Part shown: in pieces, positions 41,998 through 50,604 of the stretch
Layout of the letters: every line of letters starts with the position of its first letter
How positions within the stretch are numbered: position 1 is the first letter of the stretch
DNA from: UBA2357 sp041916775
GTDB taxonomy: Bacteria > Pseudomonadota > Gammaproteobacteria > Burkholderiales > Rhodocyclaceae
Assembly: GCA_041916775.1 (NCBI GenBank)
Contig: JAYRYZ010000013.1
Location: 62,001-126,000, forward strand
DNA: 64,000 nucleotides
Direction: 5' to 3'
Notes under the pieces: generated by a model
Databases searched by the model: none
The model's input: the letters and a program-made list of their open reading frames with translations, nothing else
What the model was told of the DNA's origin: nothing
Program-made: the position numbers and the translations under genes

Positions 41998-42795
41998 TCA
42001 ATGCTCCCCGGTGGCCAGCAAGGCGGCGTCGGTGCCCATGTAGGCCTCGATCACGAGCGGATTCGCAGAGACCGTCGCGTAGTCGCCCTCGGCCAGCACC
42101 GCGCCACGCGCAAGCACCGTGATCGCGTCGCAGATGCCCGACACCACCTTCATGTTGTGCTCCACCATCAGGATCGTGCGGTTCGCCGACACCTTGCGGA
42201 TCAGCGCCATGACGCGGTCCACATCCTCGTGGCCCATGCCCTGGGTGGGCTCGTCCAGCAGCAGCAACTCCGGGTCCAGCGCCAGCGTGGTGGCGAGTTC
42301 CAGCGCGCGCTTGCGGCCGTAGGGCAGCTCCACCGCCACCATGCGCGCATGCGCTTCGAGTCCGACCTCGGCCAGCAACGCGAGCGCGCGCGCATCGAGC
42401 CGCTCCAGCGTGCGGCTCGAGCGCCAGAAGTGAAAGCTGGTGCCAAGGCTGCGCTGCAGCGCGATGCGCACGTTCTCCAGCACCGTCATGTGCGGGAACA
42501 CGGCCGAGATCTGGAAGGAGCGCACCATGCCCATGCGGGCGATGCGCTGCGGCGCCTCGCGGGTGATGTCGCGTCCGTTGAAGCGGATCGTGCCACTGGT
42601 GGGCGGCAGGAACTTGGTGAGCAGGTTGAAGCAGGTGGTCTTGCCTGCCCCGTTGGGGCCGATCAGGGCGTGGATGTGGCCGCGCCGGATCTTCAGGTCC
42701 ACCCCATTCACCGCGACGAAGCCCCGGAACGCCTTGACGAGGCCGCTGGTCTCGAGAATGTAGGGGTTCGCTGCGTCCGCAGTCTTGTCTGTCAT
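41998..42795 (-). CDS. livG: Branched-chain-type ABC transporter ATPase LivG
   Basis: This is a 265-residue ATPase. IGPNGAGKTTCFNLLTKF is Walker A, PYGRKRALELATTLALDPEL is the signature region in the LivG form, and LLLDEPTQGMGHEDVDRVM holds Walker B. The C-terminal VIEAYMGTDAALL is the LivG tail. A GAGGAG ribosome site precedes the ATG. It pairs with LivF below the LivHM permeases. Confidence 0.94.
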   Translation of the reverse strand: MTDKTADAANPYILETSGLVKAFRGFVAVNGVDLKIRRGHIHALIGPNGAGKTTCFNLLTKFLPPTSGTIRFNGRDITREAPQRIARMGMVRSFQISAVFPHMTVLENVRIALQRSLGTSFHFWRSSRTLERLDARALALLAEVGLEAHARMVAVELPYGRKRALELATTLALDPELLLLDEPTQGMGHEDVDRVMALIRKVSANRTILMVEHNMKVVSGICDAITVLARGAVLAEGDYATVSANPLVIEAYMGTDAALLATGEH

Positions 42796-42824
42796 GGTCT
42801 CCTCCTCGATGCGCGCGGCTGCGT

Positions 42825-43979
42825 TCAGCCGGCGTGGGCGCGGATCATGTTGCGGGCGATGACGAGCTGCTGGATCTGGGTGGTGCCCTCGAACAGGCGG
42901 AAGAGACGCACGTCACGATAGAAGCGCTCGATGCCGTACTCCGCAAGGTAGCCGGCACCACCGAAGATCTGCACCGCGCGGTCTGCCACGCGGCCGCACA
43001 TCTCGGAGGCGAACATCTTCGCGCACGAGGCCTCGGTGCCCACATCCAGCCCCTGGTCGCGCCGGCGCGCGGCGTCGATCACCATGCAGCGCGCCGCATA
43101 GAGCTCGGCCTTGCTGTCGGCGAGCATGGCCTGGATGAGCTGGAACTCGGCGATCGGCTTGCCGAACTGCTTGCGCTCGCAGGCGTAGCGCAAAGCATCT
43201 TCGAGCATGCGCTCGGCGACCCCGACCGAGATCGCGGCAATCGCGATGCGCCCCTTGTCGAGCACCTTCATCGCCGTCTTGAAGCCCATGCCCTCGCGCC
43301 CGCCGATGAGGTTGGCGGCGGGTACGCGGCAGTTCTCGAAGATCACGTCGCAAGTGTGAGAGCCCTTGTGCCCCATCTTCTCGTCGGCCGGACCGAACGC
43401 GAGGCCGGGCGTGCCGCGCTCGACGATGAACGCGGAGATGCCGTCCGCGCCCCTGTTGGCCGCATCGGTGCGGGCCATCACGGTGAAGATGCCCGCCTCG
43501 GGCGCATTGGTGATGTAGCGCTTGGTGCCGTTGAGCACATAGTCATCGCCATCACGCACCGCGCTGGTACGCAGGCTGGCGGCATCCGAGCCGCTGTCGG
43601 GCTCGGTGAGCGCGAAGGAACCGATGAGCTCGCCGGTCACCAGCCGCGGCAGATAGCGCGTCTGCTGCTCCGGCGTGCCGTCGATGACGATACCCTGGCC
43701 GCCGATGCCGTTGTTGGTGGCAAACAGTGAGCGAAAGCAGGGCGAGGTGTGGCCGATCTCGAAGGTCGCGAGCACCTCCTCCTCCATCGTCAGCCCCATG
43801 CCGCCAAAGGCCTCCGGGATCGACAGGCCGAAGAGCCCGAGCGCCTTCATCTCCTCGACCAGCGCCGGCGGGATGCGGTCGGTCTCGGCGACCTCGGTCT
43901 CCAGCGGCATGAGCCGCTCGCGCACGAAGCGCGCGAGCGTGTCGAGCAGAATGTTGAGTGTTTCCTGATCCCTGATCAT
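42825..43979 (-). CDS. Acyl-CoA dehydrogenase of the CHC/pimeloyl-CoA cluster (BadJ-like)
   Basis: The 384-residue FAD enzyme starts MIRDQETLNILLDTLARFVR. FALTEPDSGSDAASLRTSA and YVLNGTKRYITNAPEAGIF bind FAD and substrate. The C-terminal FRLFEGTTQIQQLVIARNMI supplies Glu364 as the catalytic base, as in ordinary straight-chain acyl-CoA dehydrogenases. This differs from AliB, which has Asp at that place. It most likely oxidises pimeloyl-CoA or another chain intermediate after ring cleavage. It lies between badI and livG in the same operon. Confidence 0.88.
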   Translation of the reverse strand: MIRDQETLNILLDTLARFVRERLMPLETEVAETDRIPPALVEEMKALGLFGLSIPEAFGGMGLTMEEEVLATFEIGHTSPCFRSLFATNNGIGGQGIVIDGTPEQQTRYLPRLVTGELIGSFALTEPDSGSDAASLRTSAVRDGDDYVLNGTKRYITNAPEAGIFTVMARTDAANRGADGISAFIVERGTPGLAFGPADEKMGHKGSHTCDVIFENCRVPAANLIGGREGMGFKTAMKVLDKGRIAIAAISVGVAERMLEDALRYACERKQFGKPIAEFQLIQAMLADSKAELYAARCMVIDAARRRDQGLDVGTEASCAKMFASEMCGRVADRAVQIFGGAGYLAEYGIERFYRDVRLFRLFEGTTQIQQLVIARNMIRAHAG

Positions 43980-44008
43980 CGTGTCGTCCCCTCTTTGCTT
44001 GGATGGCC

Positions 44009-44031
44009 GGCCCGCCATGCGGTGGCGGGCC
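44009..44031. other. Intercistronic hairpin between badI and the acyl-CoA dehydrogenase gene
   Basis: The perfect 9-bp stem GGCCCGCCA-TGCGG-TGGCGGGCC lies in the 89-base gap. No T-tract follows on the minus (coding) strand. It could stabilise the upstream badH-badI message or reduce expression of the downstream genes. Confidence 0.7.
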
Positions 44032-44068
44032 CCGTCCGGCTTGCCTCGTCCGGCCGCATTGGTGCGCC

Positions 44069-44851
44069 TTACTTCATGTGCTTGCGGAACTCGGGCTTCC
44101 GCTTCTCGCGGAAGGCGTTGCCGCCCTCGGCGGATTCGGGGCTCTCGTAGTAGAGCTTGAGCGCGTGCATCGCGAGGCCGCCCATGCCGCGGATCATCTC
44201 GGTATCGACGTTGAAGGACTTCTTCGCGAGCGCCAACGCGGTGGGGCTCTTCTCGAGGATCTCGTCGCACCACTTCTGCACCTCGGCGTCGAGCTGGTCC
44301 TGCGGCACGACCGCGTTCACCAGGCCCATCTGCAGCGCCTCCTGGGCGGTGTAGCGGCGGCACAGGTACCAGATCTCGCGCGCCTTCTTTTCGCCCACCA
44401 CGCGCGCCAGCAGCGCGGTGCCGAAACCGGGGTCGACCGAACCGACGCGCGGCCCGGCCTGACCGAGCTGGGCGTTGTCGGACGCAATCGCGAGATCGCA
44501 GATCGTGACGAGCACGTTGCCGCCGCCGATCGCATAGCCGTTCACCCGCGCGATCACCGGTTTGGAGATGTCGCGGATCTGGCTCTGCACTTCCTCGATC
44601 GGCAGACCGATGGTGCCGCGGCCGCCATAGCCCCCATCCTGCGTGCCCTGGTCGCCCCCGGTGCAGAAGGCCTTCTCGCCGGCGCCGGTGAGCACGACCA
44701 CGCCGACGCTACGATCGAAGTCGGCGTCCTTGAGTGCGTGGATCATCTCCTCGCAGGTCTGGGCGCGGAAGGCGTTGTAGGCCTTGGGACGGTTGATGGT
44801 GATCGTGGCGACGCCATCGACCTTGGTGTAGAGGATGTCCTGGTATTCCAT
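44069..44851 (-). CDS. badI: 2-oxocyclohexanecarboxyl-CoA hydrolase
   Basis: The 260-residue crotonase-fold enzyme opens the ring of 2-ketocyclohexanecarboxyl-CoA to give pimeloyl-CoA. TINRPKAYNAFRAQTCEEMI, AGEKAFCTGGDQGTQDGGYG, GRGTIGLPIEEV and KPVIARVNGYAIGGGNVLVT closely follow the known Rhodopseudomonas BadI (and its relative MenB), as does the C-terminal EKRKPEFRKHMK. The badH gene directly upstream supplies the substrate. The product is the branch point into beta-oxidation. Confidence 0.96.
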   Translation of the reverse strand: MEYQDILYTKVDGVATITINRPKAYNAFRAQTCEEMIHALKDADFDRSVGVVVLTGAGEKAFCTGGDQGTQDGGYGGRGTIGLPIEEVQSQIRDISKPVIARVNGYAIGGGNVLVTICDLAIASDNAQLGQAGPRVGSVDPGFGTALLARVVGEKKAREIWYLCRRYTAQEALQMGLVNAVVPQDQLDAEVQKWCDEILEKSPTALALAKKSFNVDTEMIRGMGGLAMHALKLYYESPESAEGGNAFREKRKPEFRKHMK

Positions 44852-44906
44852 GTCGGTTATTCCTTGTGCGCGGATTCTGGAAAGTCGGAAACGGCGGGGC
44901 TGCGGG

Positions 44907-45674
44907 TCAACCGACCATCGTCAGGCCGCCGGAGACGCTGATGACCTGGCCGGTGATGAAGGCCGCCTCGTCGCTCGCGAGAAAGGCGACGATGCCGGCG
45001 AGGTCGTCCGGCTGGCCGAGGCGGCCGAACGGAATCGCCTTGGTGAGCGCGCCCTTGAGCTTCTCACCCTGCTCGCCCTCGCCCGCAAAATCTCGGAACA
45101 GCGCGGTGTCGGTCGGCCCGGGGCAGACCACGTTGACGTTGATCTGCTTTCTCGCCATTTCGCGCGCCATGGTCTTCGAGAACGCCACCAGCCCACCCTT
45201 GCAGAAGGCATACACCGACTCGCCCGACGAGCCGACGCGCGCCGCGTCCGATGCGACGTTGATGACCCGCCCCGCGCCACGCGCCGCCATGCGCGACAAC
45301 ACCGCGTGGTGCATGTAGAGCGCGCCGTAGAGGTTCACCGCGACGATCCTGTCCCACAGCGGCTTGTCGGTCTTGAGGAAGGGGCCGGCCTGGTCCCAGC
45401 CAGCGTTGTTCACCAGCACATCGACCGGCCCGACCTCCGCCTCGACCGCGGCCACCGCGGCGTTCACCGAGTCCTGGCTGGTGAGATCGACCGCGAACGC
45501 CTGGGCGCGACCGCCTGCATCACGGATGCCGGCCGCGACCGTACCGGCCGCGTCCTTGTTGATGTCAAACACCGCCACCTGCGCCCCCGCCTCGCCGAAG
45601 CGACGGCACAGCGCCGAACCGATACCGCCGCCGCCACCCGTGACGATCACCACCTTGTCCTTGATTCCCTTCAT
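44907..45674 (-). CDS. badH: 2-hydroxycyclohexanecarboxyl-CoA dehydrogenase
   Basis: This is a 255-residue short-chain dehydrogenase. VTGGGGGIGSALCRRFGEAG is the NAD loop, NNAGWDQAGPF the structural motif, and ASDAARVGSSGESVYAFCKG holds the catalytic Ser-Tyr-Lys set. VCPGPTDTALFRDF and GQVISVSGGLTMVG match BadH closely by recall. It oxidises the BadK product to the 2-oxo form. The start at 45674 (MKGIKDKVVIVTGG) is chosen because the longer upstream frame crosses the promoter region. It is the first gene of the ten-gene badHI-dehydrogenase-livGFHM-nitroreductase-hydratase-dehydrogenase run. Confidence 0.95.
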   Translation of the reverse strand: MKGIKDKVVIVTGGGGGIGSALCRRFGEAGAQVAVFDINKDAAGTVAAGIRDAGGRAQAFAVDLTSQDSVNAAVAAVEAEVGPVDVLVNNAGWDQAGPFLKTDKPLWDRIVAVNLYGALYMHHAVLSRMAARGAGRVINVASDAARVGSSGESVYAFCKGGLVAFSKTMAREMARKQINVNVVCPGPTDTALFRDFAGEGEQGEKLKGALTKAIPFGRLGQPDDLAGIVAFLASDEAAFITGQVISVSGGLTMVG

Positions 45675-45784
45675 TTTTCGTGCTCCTTTGATGTGCTTGC
45701 CGTTACGTTGTTTGTTGCATCCCGCTTGCGCTTTGCGCTTCAATACCGTCCGACCCCCGTCCGACCCATTCAAGGCGCGTTGCG
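45675..45784. promoter_or_regulatory. Divergent badH/badR promoter region with tandem 11-mer
   Basis: The 110-base divergent gap holds GTTACGTTGTTTGTTGC (near 45703), GCGCTTTGCGC, and a perfect tandem repeat CCGTCCGACCC at 45746-45756 and 45757-45767. It probably contains the badH promoter and BadR-controlled sites, but no -35/-10 pair is certain. Confidence 0.45.
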
Positions 45785-46255
45785 ATGAAAGACCTCTCCA
45801 CCGAAAAGAGCCTGGCTGCGATCGAGATCAACAACCGCCTCTTCTTCCGCTTCTTCCAGGCCGCCAACACCCTGCACACCAAGGGCACGCAGGCGCTGGA
45901 CGAGTTCGGCGTCACCACTCAGCAGTGGTCCGTGCTCGGCGCACTCTCGCGCCCCAAGGCCACTGGCGGGATGAGCGTTGGCGAGTTGTCGCGCTACCTG
46001 CTGGTGAGCCGCCAGAACCTCTCCGGCCTGCTGTCCCGCCTCGAGCGCGACGGCTACGTCGAACGCGCCACCGGCGAGGAGGACCGCCGCTCCCGCAAGG
46101 TCAAGCTCACCCCACAGGGTGAGGCGCTGTGGAGCGCGCTCGCCGAACCCATCCACAACTTCTACGACGAGGCGCTGAAGGGGCTGTCCTTCGATGACCG
46201 CCTCGCCTTCATCCACTACATCAGCCTGTTGCAGAAGAACATGTCGCGCCTCTGA
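45785..46255 (+). CDS. badR: MarR-family regulator BadR
   Basis: The 156-residue winged-helix regulator contains ALDEFGVTTQQWSVLGALSR, GELSRYLLVSRQNLSGLLSR (recognition helix) and GEEDRRSRKVKLTPQGEALW (wing), the MarR core. BadR regulates cyclohexanecarboxylate and cyclohexenecarboxylate genes in Rhodopseudomonas and, in Aromatoleum relatives, acts at the same gene set. Divergent from badH and tail-to-tail with aliB, it sits in the centre of the cluster. The ligand is presumably a ring acyl-CoA. Confidence 0.9.
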   Translation: MKDLSTEKSLAAIEINNRLFFRFFQAANTLHTKGTQALDEFGVTTQQWSVLGALSRPKATGGMSVGELSRYLLVSRQNLSGLLSRLERDGYVERATGEEDRRSRKVKLTPQGEALWSALAEPIHNFYDEALKGLSFDDRLAFIHYISLLQKNMSRL

Positions 46256-46265
46256 GGCGCCGGCG

Positions 46266-47414
46266 TCAGATGCGGAAGTCGGCGATCTTCTGCCTACCGA
46301 TGATCATTTTCATGATGTTCGCAGTGCCGTCGCCGATCTGCAGCCCCATGACATCGCGATAGCGCTGACCGAAGTCGTAGTCGCCGCCGTAGCCGCCATG
46401 GCCGTGGGTGAGCAGGCACTGATGAATGATGTCGCAGGCGAGCTTGGGGCCCCACCACTTGCACATCGCCGCCTCGGCGGTGTGCGGCAGGTCGTTGTCC
46501 TTGAGCCAGAGGGTGTGCAGGCACATCATCCGGCAGGCCTCGTACATGGTCTCGGCCTCGGCGAGCGGGAAGCTCACCCCCTGGAAATCGCCGATCGGCT
46601 TGCCGAAGGCCTCGCGCTCCTGCACGTAGCGCCAGGTCTCGTCGAGTGAAGCACGCGCAACACCCATGCACTGCAGGCCGATCAGCGCGCGGCTGTAGTC
46701 GAAGCCCTGCATCACCTGGATGAAACCCTGCCCTTCGTCGCCGAGCATCAAGCCGGCCGGCACGCGCACCCCGTCGAAGAAGATCGAACCGCGCCCGACC
46801 GGGCGTGTGCCGATGTCGTCGAAGGTGGTGCGGGTGATGCCGGGCAGATCCATGGGCACGAGGAAGGCGCTGATGCCGCGCGCGCCGTCGGCCTCGCTGC
46901 CGGTGCGGGCAAACACCACCGCCACGTCGGCCTGAGTGGCCATCGAGATCGAGGTCTTCTCGCCCGACAGCACGAACGCGCTGCCGTCACGCACCGCCTT
47001 GAGCTTGAGGCGCGCCGCGTCCGACCCGGCGCTCGGCTCGGTGAGCGCGATCGCGATCGCCTTGCGGCCGGCTAGCACCTCGGCCAGCCACTCCGCCGCC
47101 ACCGGTGAGCGGCCATGCGTGGCGACGATCTGACCGCACAGCGACACCAGCAGATTCACGTAGGAGACGTTGAAGTCGCCATATGCGATCTGCTCCAGCA
47201 GCAGCCCGCTGGTGAGACAGTCAAGACCGAGCCCACCCTTTTCCTCGGACAGCTCGGCACCGAGCAATCCCATGCCGCCCATCTCCAGGATCACCTCGCG
47301 CTCGATGCGCTCGGCCTTCTCCCTGGCCTTGTAGCCCGGCGCGAGTCGATTGCGCGCGTACTTGCCTGCCATTTCGACCAGCGCCTGCTGGTCGGCGTCC
47401 AGACTGAAATCCAT
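46266..47414 (-). CDS. aliB: Cyclohexanecarboxyl-CoA dehydrogenase
   Basis: The 382-residue acyl-CoA dehydrogenase starts MDFSLDADQQALVEMAGKYA. IALTEPSAGSDAARLKLKAV and FVLSGEKTSISMATQADVAV form the FAD/substrate site. The C-terminal active-site segment reads LQIGDGTANIMKMIIGRQKI, putting Asp362 where ordinary acyl-CoA dehydrogenases have Glu. Asp bases are described for ring-specific dehydrogenases of this pathway, which supports the AliB call. It introduces the double bond to give cyclohex-1-ene-1-carboxyl-CoA. It has its own promoter and a strong AAGGAGG site; the start at 47414 is preferred over ATG 47432. Confidence 0.93.
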   Translation of the reverse strand: MDFSLDADQQALVEMAGKYARNRLAPGYKAREKAERIEREVILEMGGMGLLGAELSEEKGGLGLDCLTSGLLLEQIAYGDFNVSYVNLLVSLCGQIVATHGRSPVAAEWLAEVLAGRKAIAIALTEPSAGSDAARLKLKAVRDGSAFVLSGEKTSISMATQADVAVVFARTGSEADGARGISAFLVPMDLPGITRTTFDDIGTRPVGRGSIFFDGVRVPAGLMLGDEGQGFIQVMQGFDYSRALIGLQCMGVARASLDETWRYVQEREAFGKPIGDFQGVSFPLAEAETMYEACRMMCLHTLWLKDNDLPHTAEAAMCKWWGPKLACDIIHQCLLTHGHGGYGGDYDFGQRYRDVMGLQIGDGTANIMKMIIGRQKIADFRI

Positions 47415-47443
47415 GTTCCGCTCCTCCTTCACGAGTGGAACGG

Positions 47444-47493
47444 ATTCTAGGGATCGGGCGAAATATCTGTCAATATCTTTACGTAAAAAGATA
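47444..47493 (-). promoter_or_regulatory. aliB promoter with adjacent palindrome (candidate BadR site)
   Basis: On the minus strand TTGACA (47468-47473) and TAGAAT (47444-47449) are 18 bases apart, a good sigma-70 pair 30 bases before aliB. Abutting the -35 is the inverted repeat TATCTTT-ACGTAA-AAAGATA (47474-47493) with the perfect core TTTACGTAAA. This is a plausible MarR-type operator. Confidence 0.65.
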
Positions 47494-47611
47494 GGCTGAA
47501 GCCTTGTCTATCGCACAGCACAATATCCTTAACTGACTGTTTTTTAATATTCAAAGCACTCCGCGCCTTGTGCATCGCAGCACAAAAATCAATGGAAAAC
47601 CACTTTGTTAC

Positions 47612-47648
47612 GTCAATCTGTTGACTTATTTGCGGGCAACGCTAGGAT
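47612..47648 (+). promoter_or_regulatory. Promoter of the binding protein-aliA-badK operon
   Basis: TTGACT (47621-47626) and TAGGAT (47643-47648) are 16 bases apart on the + strand. The -35 overlaps the perfect inverted repeat GTCAA-TCTG-TTGAC (47612-47625), preceded by TTAC. The TTACGT element also occurs in the aliB palindrome and in the badH-badR gap, so BadR could bind all three. Confidence 0.6.
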
Positions 47649-47693
47649 TGACTCCCGCATCAGAACCCACCACAGAACGGACAGGAGCGAGAC

Positions 47694-48932
47694 ATGCAGA
47701 CCACCACCACCCTTCCCGGCAAGTTCACGCGCAGCGTCATCATGGCCGCGCTCTCCGCAGCGTTCGCAAGCGGCGCCGCCCAGGCTGCGGTCAGCGACGA
47801 CGTCGTCAAGATCGGCGTCCTCACCGACATGGCGGGCACCTACGCGGACTTCACCGGCCAGGGCGCGGTCATCGCGGCGCAGATGGCGATCAAGGACTTC
47901 TCCAAGGACGGCACCGTGCTCGGCAAGAAGATCGAGCTCGTCAGCGCCGACCACCAGAACAAGGCCGATATCGGCGCGGAGCGTGCGCGCAGCTGGATCG
48001 ACCGCGACAAGGTGGACGTCATCACCGAGCTCGTCACCACCAACGTCGCGCTGGCGGTGATGGACGTGGTTGCGCAAAAGAACAAGGTGGCGCTGATCTC
48101 CGGTGCGGCCTCGCTGCCGATCACCAACGAACGCTGCAACGCCAACACGGTGCACTGGGTGTATGACTCCTACGGACTGGCGGCAGGCACCGCCAAGGCC
48201 GTGGTCGGTGCGGGCAAGAAGAACTGGTACTTCATCGCCGCCGACTACGCGGCCGGCGCCGCGATGATGGATGGTGCGGCACAGGTGGTGACGGCCAGCG
48301 GTGGCAAGGTGGTGGGCTCCACCAAGCACCCGTTCCCGAACGCGGACTTCTCGTCCTTCCTGCTCTCGGCTCAGGCCTCGGGTGCTGACGTGATCGCGCT
48401 CGCGAACGGCGGCCAGGACACGATCACCGCAATCAAGCAGGCGGCCGAGTTCGGCATCACCGCCGCAGGGCAGACGATCGTGCCGATCGTGCTGTTCATC
48501 AACGATGTGCACGCGCTGGGCCTGCAGACCGCGCAAGGGCTGACACTCACAGAAGGTTTCTACTGGAACCGCGACGAGCAGACGCGCAGCTGGGCGCGCC
48601 GCTTCCACGCGGAAGCGAAGAAGATGCCGAGCATGGCACACGCCGGGGTGTACTCGTCGGTGATGAACTACCTGAGGGCGGTCGAAAAGACCGGCAGCGA
48701 CGACGCCGAGGCGGTCATGAAGTACCTCAAGTCCACACCGATCGATGACGGCCTCTTCAAGGGCGAGATCCGTGCAGACGGCAAGTTCGCGCACGACATG
48801 CTGCTGCTGGAGGTGAAGAAGCCCGCGGAATCCACCGAGCCCTGGGATTACTACCACGTCCGCGCCGTGATTCCGGCCGCCGATGCTGCACTGCCGCTCG
48901 AGAAGTCCAAGTGCAGCCTGGTGCAGCGCTGA
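47694..48932 (+). CDS. Periplasmic binding protein of the branched-chain-type ABC transporter
   Basis: The 412-residue Peripla_BP_6 protein has a signal peptide ending near ASGAAQAAVS. VVKIGVLTDMAGTYADFTGQ starts the ligand domain. The rest (KIELVSADHQNKADIGAERA, FSSFLLSAQASGADVIALAN) is typical of LivJ-like proteins. It probably captures cyclohexanecarboxylate for LivHMGF at 39.4-42.8 kb. It is first in the + strand operon with aliA and badK. GGAGCGAG precedes the ATG. Confidence 0.93.
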   Translation: MQTTTTLPGKFTRSVIMAALSAAFASGAAQAAVSDDVVKIGVLTDMAGTYADFTGQGAVIAAQMAIKDFSKDGTVLGKKIELVSADHQNKADIGAERARSWIDRDKVDVITELVTTNVALAVMDVVAQKNKVALISGAASLPITNERCNANTVHWVYDSYGLAAGTAKAVVGAGKKNWYFIAADYAAGAAMMDGAAQVVTASGGKVVGSTKHPFPNADFSSFLLSAQASGADVIALANGGQDTITAIKQAAEFGITAAGQTIVPIVLFINDVHALGLQTAQGLTLTEGFYWNRDEQTRSWARRFHAEAKKMPSMAHAGVYSSVMNYLRAVEKTGSDDAEAVMKYLKSTPIDDGLFKGEIRADGKFAHDMLLLEVKKPAESTEPWDYYHVRAVIPAADAALPLEKSKCSLVQR

Positions 48933-48960
48933 TCATCGGACCTCGAACGAGGAGAACAGC

Positions 48961-50589
48961 ATGAACTTCGACCCGGTACTGCTCGCCCCACGCATGGCCT
49001 CCATGAAAGCCGCGGGGCTGTGGCGCGACGAAACCATCAACGACTTCATCGCGCAGGCGCTCGCGCGCTGCCCGGACAAGCCTGCGGTGGTCGCCTATGC
49101 CAGCGGCGGAGCCGCCCCGCAGCGCCTGAGCTATCGCGAGCTCGACCAGCGCGCCGGACTCATCGCGCGCAACCTCGCCGCCTGCGGCGTCGGCCATGGC
49201 GACGTAGTGACCTACCAACTGCCGAACTGCTGGGAGTTCATCGCGATCTCCCTCGCCTGCGCGAAGATCGGCGCGGTCGCGAACCCGGTGATGCCGATCT
49301 TCCGGCAGCATGAGCTCGACTTCATGCTGAACTTCGGCGAGTCCAAGGTCTTCATCGTGCCGAAGTGCTTCCGAGGCTTCGATTACGAGGCGATGGCGCG
49401 GGAAATGCTGCCGGGCTTGCCGCACCTCGCGCGCCTCGTCGTGCTCGGCGGAGAGGGGCAGGACAGCTTCGATGCGGCGCTGATGCGCGAGGACGTACCA
49501 ACGCTCGCAGGGCCTGGTATCGGCCCCGACGACGTGCTGCTGCTGATGTACACCTCGGGCACCACCGGCGAGCCGAAGGCGGTGATGCACACTTCGAACA
49601 CGCTGTTCTCCAACTTGCATGCCTACATCGAGGTCATGCAACTCGGCGACGCCGATATCGTGCTCGGCGCCTCGCCGATGGCGCACCTCACCGGCTACGG
49701 CTACCTCGCGATGATCCCGCTCATCCTCAACGCCACCACGGTGCTGCAGGACATCTGGGACCCGAAGCGGGCGCTGGAGATCGTGCGCGCGGAAAACGTC
49801 ACCTTCAGCATGGCGTCGGCCGCCTTCGTCGCCGACCTGTGCCTTGCGGTAGAGAACGGCGCCGAGAGCGCACCGAGCTTCACCAGGTTCAACTGCGCAG
49901 GCGCGCCGATTCCGCCGGTGGTGATCGAGCGCGCCTGGAAGCTGATGGGGCTGCGCGTGAGCTCCGCCTGGGGCATGACCGAGTGCGGCGCGGTCACCGT
50001 CACCGAGCCGGCGCGCGCGCTCGAGAAGTCCGGCGTCTCGGACGGTAGGCCGCTGCCCGGCATCGAGGTCAAGGTCGTCGACGCGAACGGCCTGCCTCTG
50101 CCCGCGGGCGAGACCGGCTCGCTGCGCATCCGTGGCGCATCGCTGTTCGGCGGCTACCTGAAGCGCCCACACCTCAACGCCACCGATGCCGACGGCTGGT
50201 TCGACACCGGCGATCTGGCCTTCCTCGACGCCGAGGGCTATCTGCGCATCAACGGACGCAGCAAGGACCTGGTGATCCGCGGCGGCGAGAACATTCCCGT
50301 AATCGAGATCGAGAACCTGCTGTACAAGCACCCCGCGGTGATGACCTGTGCGGTGGTCGGCTTCCCGGACAAACGTCTCGGCGAACGCGTGTGCGCCTTC
50401 GTATCGCTGAAACCGGGCATGTCGCTGAGCTTCGCCGACCTGACCGCCTACTTCGAGACGCAGAAGGTGGCGCGCCAGTACTTTCCGGAGCGGCTCGAGA
50501 TCGTCGACAGCCTGCCGGCCACGCCCAGCGGCAAGCTGCAGAAGTTCAAGCTGCGCGAGATCGCCCGCCAGTTCGGCGAAGAAGCCTGA
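48961..50589 (+). CDS. aliA: Cyclohexanecarboxylate-CoA ligase
   Basis: The 542-residue adenylate-forming ligase activates CHC with ATP and CoA. LLLMYTSGTTGEPKAVMHTS is the P-loop, SSAWGMTECGAVTVTEP the A5 motif, GWFDTGDLAFLDAEGYLRIN the hinge region, and TPSGKLQKFKLREIA holds the catalytic lysine. The pathway context (AliB, BadK and BadHI around it) points to CHC over benzoate or fatty acids. The start at 48961 follows GAGGAGAACAGC. The stop is 15 bases before badK. Confidence 0.93.
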   Translation: MNFDPVLLAPRMASMKAAGLWRDETINDFIAQALARCPDKPAVVAYASGGAAPQRLSYRELDQRAGLIARNLAACGVGHGDVVTYQLPNCWEFIAISLACAKIGAVANPVMPIFRQHELDFMLNFGESKVFIVPKCFRGFDYEAMAREMLPGLPHLARLVVLGGEGQDSFDAALMREDVPTLAGPGIGPDDVLLLMYTSGTTGEPKAVMHTSNTLFSNLHAYIEVMQLGDADIVLGASPMAHLTGYGYLAMIPLILNATTVLQDIWDPKRALEIVRAENVTFSMASAAFVADLCLAVENGAESAPSFTRFNCAGAPIPPVVIERAWKLMGLRVSSAWGMTECGAVTVTEPARALEKSGVSDGRPLPGIEVKVVDANGLPLPAGETGSLRIRGASLFGGYLKRPHLNATDADGWFDTGDLAFLDAEGYLRINGRSKDLVIRGGENIPVIEIENLLYKHPAVMTCAVVGFPDKRLGERVCAFVSLKPGMSLSFADLTAYFETQKVARQYFPERLEIVDSLPATPSGKLQKFKLREIARQFGEEA

Positions 50590-50604
50590 TCGGAGGAGAT
50601 GCAC

